Positions 1-11,239 of a stretch of DNA of 64,000 nucleotides are shown in pieces. Below the pieces are notes generated by a model. The model saw only the letters and a program-made list of their open reading frames with translations, was not told where the DNA came from and searched no databases. Each line of letters begins with the position of its first letter. The stretch's first letter is position 1. The position numbers and the translations under genes were made by a program. Origin of the DNA: Cordylochernes scorpioides (taxonomy: Eukaryota; Arthropoda; Arachnida; Pseudoscorpiones; Chernetidae); the NCBI GenBank assembly GCA_030710605.1, contig CP092869.1, forward strand, positions 15,435,703 to 15,499,702, read 5' to 3'.

Positions 1-39
1 CCTAATATGATTGAGTGGAGATAAGAAAGAAGAAGAAGA
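1..39 (+). mobile_element. LINE-A 3' tail
   Basis: The sequence GATTGAGTGGAGATAAGAAAG followed by AAG repeats also ends the copies near 7232 and 61087 and, inverted, those near 47821, 48208, 51827 and 53817. Sharing this terminus with a simple-repeat end is typical of a non-LTR retrotransposon. The body lies outside the window. Confidence 0.7.
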
Positions 40-81
40 CCAGTCTCCTCGAAGGCTTGGGTTCAAATCCCACCACTGACA
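40..81 (+). pseudogene. 3' half of a tRNA-Leu-like sequence
   Basis: Starting directly after the LINE-A tail, the sequence reads like the 3' side of a tRNA-Leu: anticodon-stem strand CCAGT, a long variable arm (CTCCTCGAAGG), a T arm with box B GGGTTCAAATCCC, and acceptor strand CACTGACA. No 5' half is present. It may be a tRNA gene interrupted by LINE-A or the remnant of a tRNA-derived SINE. Confidence 0.6.
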
Positions 82-370
82 CTATGTCGTATCTTTATAC
101 AGTTTCTATTTTATCTTTAAACCTATATTCTATACATCGTATTTAATATCGTTACTGTCTTTAGATAAAGCTATTCAATACAGTACCACGGTAGATGAAT
201 TACATATTTATTATATGATCTTGTGTTTACCATGTACGTATATTTTCAAAATTTGTTTATAACACACAAAGAATGCAATATATATTTTTCTCTCCCTTTC
301 AATATCATTATTATTTAAAACATGTAAATAATAATTTGTATATAAAAATAGTATATATCATCAATTTATT

Positions 371-472
371 ATCGTGATACTCCTGTTGAAGGACTGACAA
401 GTCTGAAATCTTGAAAATAAAAAAGTTGAACAAGAAACTTAACCCTGGAAGCTTTGTTTATTTTATAACATA
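371..472 (+). repeat. Family D dispersed repeat, copy 1
   Basis: It shares the core GAAGGACTGACA...GTC(C/T)GAAA and the downstream AAGAAACTTA(A/G)CCCTGG with 28501-28598 and, inverted, 39315-39425. The Helitron at 473 interrupts it, just as the LTR element interrupts the copy at 28501. Confidence 0.6.
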
Positions 473-934
473 CTAGACGAATGACCCGGGCAACGCCCGG
501 GTTTTACCCGATTAAATGTTTTTATTCAAATAATATTCGTTACGAATATTCATTCTGCTCGAATGAATGTTTTTCTGTTAGAATTTTGTTCCTGCGTACA
601 AAATAATGAACTGGTTTCACCCGTGGTCTCTGCTTTTTGGAATTTTTCCCGATATAATTATGTATCTAATAATCAAACATGATACAGCAATATCGTCATC
701 ATCATTTTCTGACTAAAAATATATAGTTTTAATTAAAAAAAGTTAAAAATGTAAAAAAAAGTTCTTCAAATGAAAAAAAGAAAGAGCCAAAAATACTAAT
801 CAAAATGCAGCCGAAAATTTTCCTCAGGTTTATAAAAAGCGACATGCAAAATTTGGTACCAATTGGTTCAGTAGTTTTTGAGTTTATCGCGAAACAGACA
901 GACAGACAGAAATTGACTTTTATATATATAGAGA
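473..934 (-). mobile_element. Non-autonomous Helitron-like element
   Basis: On the minus strand it begins TCTCTATATATATAAAAGTC, followed by tandem CTGT, and ends with a GC hairpin (CCCGGGCGTTGCCCGGG), a short spacer and CTAG. The flanks are A before TC and T after CTAG, matching A^T insertion. No Rep/helicase coding is present. The phrase around 880-905 (GAGTTTATCGCGAAACAGAC) is of a kind common in arthropod Helitron relatives. Confidence 0.7.
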
Positions 935-1682
935 TTTATTATGGTTCCATTGTTTACAGTATGTTACCGAATATTCACATGTATACAGAATATTATTATA
1001 CACAACAGTCTCTTAGAAGCCGAGGTCCACTAACCAACGAGTAAAAATAGATCACAGAGAAACAAACAGCGTGAAGGAAAGAAGACCTATCACCAATTAA
1101 TACTGATCGATTGCCCAGCATTTCAAGATTATAGAATGAAGAATGAACTAGTTGTTTGTGAACTTAACGATTTGAGTTCCGATAAAAAAAATCATATTTA
1201 AAGTTCAATTCATTTTGTAAATACATTCTAAACTTTCTACAAAATCTGGGTCTCTAATGTTTTCATGCGTTGAATAATGTAAATAACTTATGTAAATAAA
1301 CTTTTCTCCTTGTTTGGCGCAAGTATCCCTTGCGGGATATAGTGCTTTGGAAATAAAATAACTGTAACCAACAAATCCTCAACGGAGAAAGAAAGCAGCA
1401 TGGCCGGGAGGAATATTCTGGAATTCCCCAAGGCGGTCTGCTGTCGAAACCTAGATTCAGAGGAATAAATATTTTTTCCGGGTTAGAAGACTTCCTAACG
1501 AGGCGGATGTTGTCTTACGATTGAAGAAGGAAATAAGTTCGAAATTCTCTGTTTATAACACCTTTAAAGGAGGAAACCATTGTCAAGAATTGAATGAATC
1601 CTTAACACAATAGGATAAAAGGATGATTGAGAGATCTAGAAAAAAATATATATTAAGAAGAGGATTTCTATTTCTTTTTTTT
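935..1682. other. No recognised gene
   Basis: AT-rich sequence. Around 1260-1375 there is a possible LINE 3' tail (AATAAA-type signals after a GCAAGTATCCCTTGCGGGAT hairpin). A short open stretch near 1395-1540 was examined and not accepted as coding. Confidence 0.4.
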
Positions 1683-2226
1683 AGGTCAATAGGTGTGGCT
1701 GTAGAGTTTCTATATATTGCTTTTTAAGTGCATTATCACATTGGTTGAACCTCTGATGAAACAATTTGATTCTGTACTTACTAGATATTACGTTTACTTA
1801 ATTGCATTTGCTAGGTTATTATGCAAATAGGCTTATCTTTTTTACCATTAAATTGTAATCTAGCAACATCATCATCATCAAAAACTTGTCAATGGTCTCT
1901 CTATAGGTCAATAGGTATGGTGGCTATAGAGATTCTAAATGTTGCTTTTAAGTGCATTATCACTTGTGATGAACTGCTGATGTAACAATTTGATTCTCTT
2001 ATCAAAATTCGAAACTATTTTAAAGGCGTAAGATTCTTTTTGATATTAAACAATTTCTACTGCCTTTACTGCAATGGAAAAAAATAATAATTTGATTCTG
2101 TACTTACTAGGTATTACGTTTACTTAGTTGCATTTGCTAGGCTATTATGCAAATATGTTTCTTTCTTTACCATTAAATTATAACCTAGCAACGTCATTTT
2201 CATCATCATCAAAAGCTTGTCAATGA
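1683..2226. repeat. Duplicated two-part segment
   Basis: A segment with AGGTCAATAGGT...TGCTTTT(T)AAGTGCATTATCAC occurs at about 1685-1740 and 1906-1963. A second segment with TTTGATTCTGTACTTACTAG...CTTGTCAATG occurs at about 1769-1894 and 2091-2224. The order A-B-A'-B' indicates an old tandem duplication. Confidence 0.7.
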
Positions 2227-2769
2227 TCGCTTTATCAGCAGAACCCTCTAATGCAAAAATATCATCGTTAAAAAGTTCACCTTCTAGATGGAAAATTTGG
2301 TCGAAACCGGTAGAGCCGTTTGGGAGATACTGAACAAGAATGGCTCGTTTTATAATATAGGATATCAGAACATGGCGAAGGGCTTAGATGTGGCAGGCGT
2401 GGAAAGGCAAACAAGGTGAGGCAGGCAGTAGGTGGAACAAGCCATTGTCTTTTGGAAGGGCGGGTAAACATATTTGACAAATAAGGCGTTTGATTGTCTT
2501 TGGACAATGTTGAGAAGGAAACGCCGTCTTTTATGTAATAACTGCCTCATCAAATGACGAGGAGAAGATGCACAAGGAAATAAGAGACTTCCTGATTGTC
2601 TTCTGAAGACAAACCCGATTCTATAATCATAGTGGGGTGAATGTTACAACACAATCTTTATTATATTATATCAATTTGGTTCGTGTTGAACAGTTTGTGC
2701 GCACACTTGGGTCTTCGGGATGAAAAAATATCGAATTCCATCATCCCATGGACCAGTCTGAATTTGCAC
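2227..2769. other. No recognised gene
   Basis: Moderate-GC sequence with short overlapping open frames on the minus strand but no recognisable domain, splice context or repeat. Confidence 0.4.
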
Positions 2770-3290
2770 ACCTGTCAACTTGACAGAAGCTGTTATTGAG
2801 TGGGGTAACGTCATGAAAAAAATTGTGCCAAGTTTGGGCTATATCGCTCTAGCGTCAGTTAACTTGGTAGTGACTGCTGTTTTCGAATGGGATAGTTATC
2901 ATGTTTGGGCTATGTTTGGGGTCAAGGCTGCTACTGAGTCCAGTGAAGTCCAAGTTTGGGCTATATCGCTCTAGCGTCAGTTAACTTGGTAGTGACTGCT
3001 GTTTTCGAATGGGATAGTTATCGTGTTTGGGCTATGTTTGGGGTCAAGGCTGCTACTGAGTCCAGTGAAGTCCAAGTTTGGGCTATATCGCTCTAGCGTC
3101 AGACAACATGGTAGTGACTGCTGTTTTCGAATGGGATAGTCATCATGTTTGAGCTATGTTTTGGGTCAAGGCTGCTACTGAGTCCAGTGAAGTCCAAGTT
3201 TGGGCTATATCGGCCTAACGTCAGTCAACTTGGTAAAGACTGCTGTTATTGAGTGGGGTAAAGTCATCAAGAAAGTTGTCCCGGACTGCG
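2770..3290. repeat. 122-bp tandem repeat, about 3.8 copies
   Basis: The unit start CCAAGTTTGGGCTATATCG appears at 2828, 2950, 3072 and 3194, an exact 122-bp period, with a few substitutions per copy. The last copy is partial. Confidence 0.9.
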
Positions 3291-4368
3291 TCACGGCAAT
3301 GTCGAGGCGGCAAAGTTCAAGGGCGATCGATGGACAGACGACGACACGCTACAACGAGGTGTGAAAACATGTTCTCCGTTAGGTAGGGGACGGACCATGC
3401 GTGGGTTGAACGGCCGCTTGTGAGTGAGTCACCGGTGACGCAGCCGTTGGACCGGGCGGGCTCCCACATCTGTGTCCTCCATTCTGACAAACATACCGCT
3501 GCCGGGACACTCAGTCCTCCGTATAGAGATCTCCAGCGGCGCTGAGAGAGAACACTTATGCTTTAGAAGTGCTACAAACTGAAGTACAAACTTGGAAAAA
3601 GCCGTTTGAAGGACAAGGCCAAGAGAGAACAAAGAGCTTGGAGGACAATATAATAGATGAAAAAATAGTCTGCGGTGAAAGATAGCGTGAAAGCAGCCTA
3701 GTTGAAAGATTAGGGCAAAATGAGTGGATAGATTGAGTGTATACTGTGGGACATGATAGAACAACAACCAAAAAGGTAGATAGGTGTAGATTTCTTGGTG
3801 GGTTGGGTAATATGCAGGACAGGGTAGATTAGTGTAGAATTCGAAGTGGACTAGATAGAACGCGGGATAGGGTAGTTCCGTTTAAACTTCTGGGATGACA
3901 GAGTAGATACGCGTAGAGCGAATTCCAGGAAGACAGTCTGCGACCATGGTAGACAAATGCAGAATTCAGGGAGGACAGGGTAGATCCGTGTATAATTCCG
4001 GGAGGAAACAGGAAGCGCAGTCTAAACGATGGATGACACATAAAGGACAAGACAATGGGGATCAGCGGTCCCAAAAATTGGGCACCAACGATGCCAGACG
4101 ACCCGGCTGTGTGCTGCCTGGAAGTTGGGAGAACTTTTTATCTTATCTAGGGATCGGTCTTGCTGCTGCAGACGTCTCTTGACCCCCGTGGGCTGCTTCC
4201 GCGGTGTAGGGATTGAGTGTGGAATACAGCCGGTTGAAAGTTAAGTCTATTGATATATAACAGGTACAGTAAAGTCTCCCATGAGAGAGAGAGAGAGAGA
4301 CCACCTCAAAACATGGGTAAACTTGGTCTCTCCAGAAATTGGACTCTCATCAGAAACTCTTTTTCGAA
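3291..4368. other. GC-richer stretch without an accepted gene
   Basis: 3300-3560 is clearly GC-richer than its surroundings but no frame resembles a known protein. 3770-4000 holds degenerate repeats built on GACAGGGTAGAT...GTGTAGAATTC. A GA microsatellite lies near 4283-4300. Confidence 0.4.
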
Positions 4369-4677
4369 GGGGTCGTTGGAAAGATGGTTTAAACCGTTGG
4401 TTGTCGACCGCTAAGACCCGGGTTCGATTCCCGCATTGGACTCTTTTTTCTGATAAAAAAAAATGCTCCAAAGCCCCCTGATTCTTTTAAAAGTCCAACC
4501 CCATCAGCGAGTGGAAGTAACTAAACGGGGCGCTTTAGCACATTTGTAAGTGCAAAGTCGAACTGCTTTTCACATGTGAAGACATGTGGTGCACTTACAG
4601 TAAAAGCAGTCGCCTACTTCTACCCACCATGATTATCATGGCCTGTACCACGTGTACTAGGGATAAGCAGAAAAAAA
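4369..4677 (+). mobile_element. SINE-1, tRNA-derived
   Basis: The tRNA-like head contains box B GGGTTCGATTCCCGC. The body follows (TTTGTAAGTGCAAAGTCGAA, then a palindromic CACATGTG region) and the element ends CTAGGGATAAGC plus an A tail. Members of the same family occur at 13612, 22441, 40454, 43075, 44801, 45426, 45754 and 51231. Confidence 0.85.
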
Positions 4678-5149
4678 TTGTTTTTTCGGTTGAAAGACTC
4701 GTCAGGACTCGGTCTGACTTGACCAAGTTTCCAATGAGCGACCACTTCCAGAAGAGACCAATCAAGGTTTTTAGGTTATGTTCTCTCATTAGAAATTCTA
4801 CTGTATAAGAAAACTTAACTTCAGAACTATATTTTGGATTTCGGTTCTGAAACGTTGGTTTCATTTTGAAAGAAGAAAAAAGAGATACCAATTTCAACAT
4901 GTCTTTAGATCGAAGCTGTTGTTTGTCTTGAGAAAGAAAGGATACGGCGGCCTCTGACAGATAAAGCCTTATCAACCTCTTTCTTTTTTTCTTACAAAGA
5001 AAGGGTTTGACCGGTCACGGAAGGTTCCTTGGTGTCATTAACGACTGAAGTTAGTAGCAGCGGTATCTTTCACACAAGAGTTTCTGCCACCATCACGGTA
5101 TTCCCTAATTTGATGGCTTCAAGAGATCAAATGGTCTTCTCCTCTACAG
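4678..5149. other. No recognised gene
   Basis: Intergenic or intronic sequence. A minus-strand open stretch near 4690-4975 has no recognisable domain. Confidence 0.35.
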
Positions 5150-5356
5150 GGCGTTCTCCATCATCGGCCGGACCTGCAGTCCTGGATCTTTCCAGTTGGT
5201 CTCGAGGACCACACCATCACCATCTCCTCATCGGCGAAGTACGTTATCTACGTTTTCTTCGTAGATCGCTATATGCGTGGTGTCGCTGGAGACCCGCTAG
5301 TGATTCTCCACCAAACTCTGCAGCGCTGGCAGAGAAGCCATATTCATTGTACATAG
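5150..5356 (+). CDS. Possible host exon, unidentified
   Basis: A pyrimidine-rich tract ending CCTCTACAG at 5149 could be a 3' splice site. The following frame stays open for 68 codons to TAG at 5354 in locally GC-rich sequence and includes KYVIYVFFVDRYMRGVAGD. I do not recognise the protein. A second forward frame is also open across the region, and no clear 5' splice site was found, so this is a candidate only. Confidence 0.22.
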   Translation, partial: GVLHHRPDLQSWIFPVGLEDHTITISSSAKYVIYVFFVDRYMRGVAGDPLVILHQTLQRWQRSHIHCT

Positions 5357-5596
5357 TGTATATAATGCATATTATCTCTTTTTTTTTTTTAATAGTACAG
5401 ACTTATATAGTACACTTTGCATGTATTGACAAGATGTCAATAAAATTATTTTATTTGTCAATTGTCTACAGGGCTTACTTTCAATGGAACGCTAGAGAAA
5501 TTTCTATAAAGTGGCAATAAAAATGTAAATATCACAATGGATGATTTGAAAAAATATATACTTGAGGTCAACGTTCTTCTTCCCCTAACTTATAAT

Positions 5597-5830
5597 TTAA
5601 TAAAATCAATAAAGTATCCAATGTTAAGTTTCTTGTACAATTTCTCTAGGTTTCGGGCTAACATGCCCTTCAACAGGAGCAACTAGGAGTATGACTTATA
5701 GCTAAGAATAGTATAGTTTGATAGATGTTATACTCCTAATTGCACCAGTTGAAGAGCATGTTAGCCGAAATATAGAGAAATATAATTATACAAAAAACTT
5801 AGCTTTGGATGCTTTATTAATTTTATTAAA
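5597..5830. repeat. Palindromic element related to family D
   Basis: The left arm (GTTTCGGGCTAACATGCCCTT) and right arm (GTTGAAGAGCATGTTAGCCG) are inverted around about 5710. Both arms extend outward with AAGTTTCTTG / CAAAAAACTT-type matches. It contains the CTGTTGA-hairpin-GAAA core discussed in the findings. Confidence 0.6.
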
Positions 5831-6839
5831 TTTGAGATCGTTTCGATTACTATTTTAAACTAGACACATTCGTGGTACAAATGTCTTAAATTTGAACATC
5901 GTTAGAGAAAAGGACAAAGAACTCTACGTTATCCAACTATCACACATACAAGCCTTTATTAAGACATTCCGTCTTATACAGACGATTCTCCTGTTAGAAA
6001 TGAATCTAAAAAGAAATGAGAAGCAGGGGAAGAAACCGAATCCTCGTTCAGAAAAGAGAAAAGGAAAGAATATCTATGTACAAAAGACAATATACATCGT
6101 GCATAGAACACAGTGAAGAATAATACTATTGAGTAAATGGTTGCATCTTGTGAAGAAAGAAAATATTTCCACACAGTTCAGTTACTTTGTTAGGTCTTTT
6201 TTCTTCCTTGCAGTCTTGAAAAAAATTAAAGAACTTTAAAATAGCTGACCCATTATCCATCAAGTCTGAAGAAAAGGAATACAGCGAAAAGTGTGGATGA
6301 GGTTATCCAACTATCAAAAATAAAGCTTTGAATCACTGCTCGTTAATACGAAAGACTGGTTTAAAAATCCTCTCTTTTCTCATTTTTCACTCATAATGTC
6401 GTCCTATAAGATAGCTACCAGCTAAGAGGAATATGACTTGTGTCGCAAGATAAGCACGGCTGATCTGAAAATATCCTGTAATTACGAACAGATTTGATTT
6501 TTAACGAAGGAAAAAAAGGAGAGATAAACCATGAATATACAACACGCACAAAAGTCATTAAAAAAGACAAAAAAGTGAAAATTTTCAATTAAATTTCATG
6601 TTGGGAATTTTTATCTCTTCTATTTTTGCATATTACAACCGAGGTACGATAATCTGCTGTTGTTTAGAATGAAGAATTTATAAACGCCCAAAGGTAAACA
6701 ACTTGCTCTGCTAGCCACTCAGATGTACAACAAGGACACAAACAATAGGAGTTTATTGCGTCTATTTTGACAGAAGATATAGCCATTTTTATTTTTGTAA
6801 GATCACATATACTCCCGGCAAAATTCCCAACTATATATT
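5831..6839. other. No recognised gene
   Basis: AT-rich. 6474-6600 shares a diverged segment (CACAAAAGTCATTAAAA...CAATTAAATTTCATG) with 10618-10735, so at least that part is a dispersed repeat. Confidence 0.4.
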
Positions 6840-7232
6840 TTTACTATAGAATTTATAAACTCCGCCTTTGCCGGTCCCGAGCCCGGATAAAAAAGGAGGA
6901 GGGGGAGCAGTAACAAGCTCACTAAAAAACCTGGGCTCAGCTGGCCCGGCTGATAGTACCCTGTAAGGGCTCCTAATCCAAGGATACAGGATGAGCAGTG
7001 TTTGTACTCCATGTTAGGAGCGGCTGCACATGGCATCTGTTCCTCATGTCAGAGGCGGCTATTTCTTTTGGAGCTAAGTCGGCCTGCTACTGAGTAGTGC
7101 TCCCAGTCTTAATGGCAAAGGCAGACGTATTCTACTTCACCCATTCATGATGGTTGTCAAACAGACACCATCAAGGGTCACAACTTGATATCCTAATATG
7201 ATTGAGTGGAGATAAGAAAGAAGAAGAAGAGG
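6840..7232 (+). mobile_element. A-SINE: non-coding repeat sharing the LINE-A tail
   Basis: This 390-bp unit opens near CTCCGCCTTTGCCGGTCCC, includes AGGAGGAGGGGGAGCAGTAACA, and ends with the LINE-A terminus. Equivalent copies are 48208-48570 (-), 51827-52190 (-) and 60665-61087 (+). All frames carry stops. It is either a LINE-A variant 3' region or a SINE mobilised by LINE-A through the shared tail. No tRNA-like head was seen. Confidence 0.65.
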
Positions 7233-7860
7233 CTATAGAAGTGACCTAGCCACTTTCAACAGCTAATCATCTCTTTGGAAAAATCTGATAATTCCATGAA
7301 TCCCTTGTGAAGGTTTCATGACATCAAAGCCAGTCCTAGACTAACGAAGGCCATTAGCCAGAAACCATGGTCTTCAAGTAGACATTTCTGAATATGCCAA
7401 AGGTGGTTTTGTAGCTTTGTTAGCAACACGAATATCCTCCCAGCAAAATTTCCAACTATGTTGGCTATAGAATTGACCTAGCCACTTCAACAGCTAATCA
7501 TCTCTTTGGAAAATTCTGGCAATTCCATGAATCTTTTATGGATCTCATCAAAGCCAGTTCTAGACTAACGAAGGCCATTAGCCAGAAACTATGGTATTCA
7601 GGTGGACATTTCTGAATATGCTAAAGGGGGTTTTGTGGCTTTGTTAGCAACACGAATTCGCTAAATTGTAGAGGCTGTCAATAGATTACGTTTAGTTTTT
7701 TATGGAGATCTCATGACATCGAAGCCAGTCCTCGACTAACGAAGGCCATTAGCCTGGAACTATGGTCTTCGGGTAGACATTTCTGAATATGCCAAAGCTG
7801 GTTTAGTGGCTTTGTTAGCAACACGAATTCGCTAAATTGTAGAGGCGGTCAATAGATGAC
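7233..7860. repeat. Three degenerate direct repeats
   Basis: The phrase GACTAACGAAGGCCATTAGCC recurs near 7338, 7567 and 7736, each followed by ACATTTCTGAATATGC and GCTTTGTTAGCAACACGAAT. Spacing is about 229 then 169 bp. The end of the last copy resembles 22330-22420. Confidence 0.7.
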
Positions 7861-8370
7861 GTCTAGGTTTTTTTTTTTACGTTTATTGCGTCATGGCAAA
7901 TAGACTTCCTTCTATTGAACTTTCTGCGGTTGCTCTTGTACAGTTCCTATGTAGCGGTAGATATAGCTGAAATGTCAGATCGCATTGCTGCTATATCACT
8001 ATTGAAACTTCCAGAGTCGAATCCGTCAAATCCTGAAGGAAGACAGTAATATGGAAAAAATACACTAGACTTTTTCGTGCGTTCTAATAATATTTTTCTA
8101 GAATTTTTTTTTTCTGGATGGTTGTCGAGGGTTTTGGAAATTTTACCCATACAGAGCATTCGGTTACTGCTCCAGACGACCAGTATACAGAGCTATCGGG
8201 TGGTAACCGCTTCTAATGGCAGGCTGAAGATGGTATTTATTCTTTTTCAATGATGTCCAGACGACACTTTACACCATGTACGGACGGCGACAACACTAGA
8301 CTTTGTTTTGTTTTTTCTCTCTCTTTACAAATCAGAATGCGAAGATGAACAATTATTTTTTTACAAACAC

Positions 8371-8571
8371 AAGGTAATAAGACCAAATCCAAATAAATAA
8401 ATAGTGTGTGATGTTTTGATAACAGCGTTCTTACCATCTTCAGACAAAAGTACTGAATGAGAAATTTTACCACAGCATGTTTTACCCAATAAATAAATAG
8501 TGTGTGATGTTTCGGCAACAGTGTTGTTACCATATTCAGACAAAAGTACTGAATGAGAAATTTTACCACAG
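8371..8571 (+). repeat. FB-C repeat, two direct partial units
   Basis: CACAAGGTAATAAGACCAAA, then AATAAATAGTGTGTGATGTTT...CAGACAAAAGTACTGAATGAG, is followed by a second copy of the latter block. FB-C recurs on both strands from 39 to 63 kb. Confidence 0.75.
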
Positions 8572-8612
8572 CAAGAGAGGGAACTTACTAAATTATATGG
8601 CCTTTCTATCAA

Positions 8613-8680
8613 CTATATATATATATATATATCTATATATATATATATATATATATATAGATATATATCTATATATATAT
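8613..8680. repeat. AT microsatellite
   Basis: Alternating TA with occasional C or G interruptions. Confidence 0.95.
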
Positions 8681-9060
8681 GTCATAACTCGAGCTGTCTC
8701 TATATCGAGAGAACATAAACAATCATGATGATAACCTTTCTTTTGTACATTCTATGAATTATTTACAGATTACATCACATACTTGATAGGAGAAGTTATT
8801 TTTGATTGAAAAACCACATGTCATCCTACCCATTGACGCATTGCCATTCACCAGAAACTTATTTTAAATCAAGATTGGTGTCAGATGTCATTTTTTGAAA
8901 CCTATTTTAACTGAAAAAAAAAGAAGAAGGAATTCCATGTTGGATGCTCTAGAGAAGGTTTCAAGAAGCCATAATCGAATTTAAAACAGGATGGAATCGA
9001 AGAAAGAAAATCATAAAGATAGAGGCTGCCTGGCCAGAGCATTCATAGTTCTTAGAATTG

Positions 9061-9241
9061 AAGATACTTCGGTCGGTAAATGTTTTTTTATTTTCTCGAC
9101 ATTTCGACAAAAATCTTTTGTCCTATTAGAATAATTTTTAACACCTTTCCAAATGCCTCAAATTTTATTTTTTTCCTAACGAAGACAAAAGATTTTTGTC
9201 GAAACATCGAGTAAATAAAAAAACACATTTACTGGCCGAAA
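9061..9241. repeat. Inverted hairpin-bearing repeat
   Basis: TTTTCTCGACATTTCGACAA...TCTTTTGTCCT (9095-9123) and the inverted AAGACAAAAGATTTTTGTCG AAACATCGAG (9184-9213) face each other, bounded by the GGTCGGTAAATG / CATTTACTGGCC pair. A third copy is at 9765-9845 and a fourth at 16950-17075. The pattern resembles termini of Penelope-like elements, which is inference. Confidence 0.55.
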
Positions 9242-9939
9242 TGTCTCTTAAATCAAAGAAGAAAGAATGATGTTCCAGAAATCATTAAAACATCTTCGAA
9301 ACAAGAGTAACGACAAAGAGCTTAGAGAATATCGTGAAGATCTTAGTTCACGACCAGAGAGAGGGAGAGAGCTGGAGGATATCAGAAAACGCCATCTAAA
9401 TCACCGTTTGTTGGGCAGCTTAAGAAACGATGTTCCAACATGGAGGTATGCTGAGTAGAACAGAACAAAAAAATACGAGATAGTTTCCAACAAAGGGCCC
9501 ATCCGTACATGGTGCAAAGTGTCGTCTGAACATCATTGAAAAAGAATAGATACCATCTTCAGCCTGCCATTAGAAGCGGTCACTACCCGAGGGCTCTGTG
9601 TAGCGGCTAGTTGACCGTCTGGAGCAGTTATCTTCTGGGTAAAATTTCCAAAACCCTCAACAACCATCCAGAAGAAAAAAATCCAATCAATTTCTCAGAA
9701 ATATTATACAGAATTCAACATTTGGATAATGTAACTGTAATGTCTTTTTATATTTATATAAAAAAATAGACACTTCGGCCAGTTGGAGCTTTTTATTTTC
9801 TCAACGTTTCGACAAAAATATTTTGTCTTCGTCAGGAGAAGAGTAAATAAAATATTTAATATATTATATTTAAATTAATGACATTTGTTTACACACAATA
9901 ACAAAAACAATTTTATTCTCGAAACATCTTTTGATTACA

Positions 9940-10074
9940 ATATTGTCAAGAAGCTCCATCCAGATGGGACACCTGTCAATCATTCCGAGAATCCCTCACA
10001 TCTATGGTCCCCCCCGGGGTCCAGGGATGATTGACAGGTGTCCCATGGAGCTTCTTGACAATATGAATGATGAT
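9940..10074. repeat. 135-bp palindrome
   Basis: ATATTGTCAAGAAGCTCCAT and its complement at the other end, plus an inner GACACCTGTCAATCAT inverted pair, surround a GC-rich centre (CCCCCCGGGG). It is followed by a short GATGAT run. Confidence 0.8.
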
Positions 10075-10812
10075 GATGATAAAAACAGAATATAGAAAAT
10101 CAATGATAAATAATACACAACTGTAACGTTTCCTTTTTATAAATAAGGGATAGTCGCAATACTTTGTGTTTTAATATTCAATAGATTACAACATTAAGGT
10201 TGGAAATAGTCGTTATTTCTCCTTGAAAATAAATTTCGATTTTTCGTTTAGGAGAAACACATGCGGGATAATTTTCAAATGTCGTTTTAAAATACAAAGC
10301 ATGTTACAGATAATCTCTAGATTTGAACGTAGAGGCCAAATTGAGACGTTGTCGCATTCTTTGAATGCCTAGTTAAACACATGAGACGCCCTGGCAAAAA
10401 GAAAAAAATGTTTCAAGATGAACACGGGTTGAGTTGACAATATTGTAACAAAGTATTTATTAATTTTATTAACAGAGTGGTCATTTTTATGTTTATATTT
10501 TGCTACTCTGTAAATTTCCCTCGTGGCTTATCTTTTGTTTACCATTCATAGTTTGTTCTTGCCTGAAATAAACTGTTGTCTCATCCCGAAGTTGGTCTTT
10601 CCTAATTTTTCACGTGGCAATATCGTGTAATAACGAACGGAATTGATTTTTAACAAAGAACAGCATATTTTCATGCACAAAAGTCATTAAAAGACAAAAC
10701 TGAAAATTTCAATTAAATTTCATGTGTTACAAGGTTGTCATAAAAGTTCGTAAACATTTGCAAACAAAATTAAATACCAATATTATACGCCGTTTTGCAT
10801 AATGTCTTTGTG
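10075..10812. other. No gene; family F arm inside
   Basis: 10190-10300 contains AGTCGTTATTTCTCCTTGAA...CACATGCGGGATAATTTTCA, one arm of the foldback repeat at 11240-11630. The rest is AT-rich without recognised content. Confidence 0.5.
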
Positions 10813-10989
10813 CAGTTAAACCTGTCTATAGTGCCCCCTCTTGGGACTCACCAAAATATGGTGCTATAGAGAGGGGGCGCTATAGACAGGTCTCTTTTAA
10901 TGTAAAGTGTTTACATTTTAATGTTTAAAATCGGGTGCTATAGAGAGGAAGGCGCTATTTAGAGGGGGTGCTATAGACAGGTTCAACTG
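10813..10989. mobile_element. MITE-1
   Basis: The terminal inverted repeats are CAGTTAAACCTGTCTATAG and CTATAGACAGGTTCAACTG around a 177-bp non-coding body with internal GCGC(T/C)ATAGAG repeats. The better-preserved copy at 21278-21454 is flanked by TA on both sides, suggesting mariner-type insertion. Confidence 0.8.
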
Positions 10990-11239
10990 AATTATGTAGA
11001 AAATAATTGTATATTGTATTATATTATGTGTATTCGCCGTAATAATATTATTCGCCAAGTAAGAAAAAAAAAACGTTTTAAGAATAACACGAACTTTTGG
11101 AACAACCTTATAGAAATTGGTATCTCCTCTTGAAAAGGTCGCAAGCGGTCGCAATTTTTTGCCTCCAAATTTTCATAGATGTGGTGAGGAATAAACCAGC
11201 ATAGATTTCAACACACATTCTACTGAAGTTTCTCTAATA

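Larger units (their letters stand above)
8108..9680. mobile_element. Foldback element with 180-bp inverted arms
   Basis: 8108-8287 (TCTGGATGGTTGTCGAGGG ... ATGTACGGACGG) and 9502-9680 (CCGTACATGGTG ... CAACCATCCAGA) are inverted copies. The interior carries FB-C sequence, an AT microsatellite and further hairpins. No transposase reading frame was recognised. Confidence 0.55.

Noticed and set aside
1395-1540. Open stretch containing GIPQGGLLS, reminiscent of a reverse transcriptase motif
   Set aside because: No other reverse transcriptase blocks flank it, the next residues do not fit, and another frame is also open.
4595-4975. 126-codon minus-strand open frame
   Set aside because: It overlaps the SINE-1 end and has no domain; it is a by-product of repeat sequence.
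6803-7036. 77-codon frame, also seen at 52017-52251
   Set aside because: Lies in the A-SINE; the frame is not conserved between copies.
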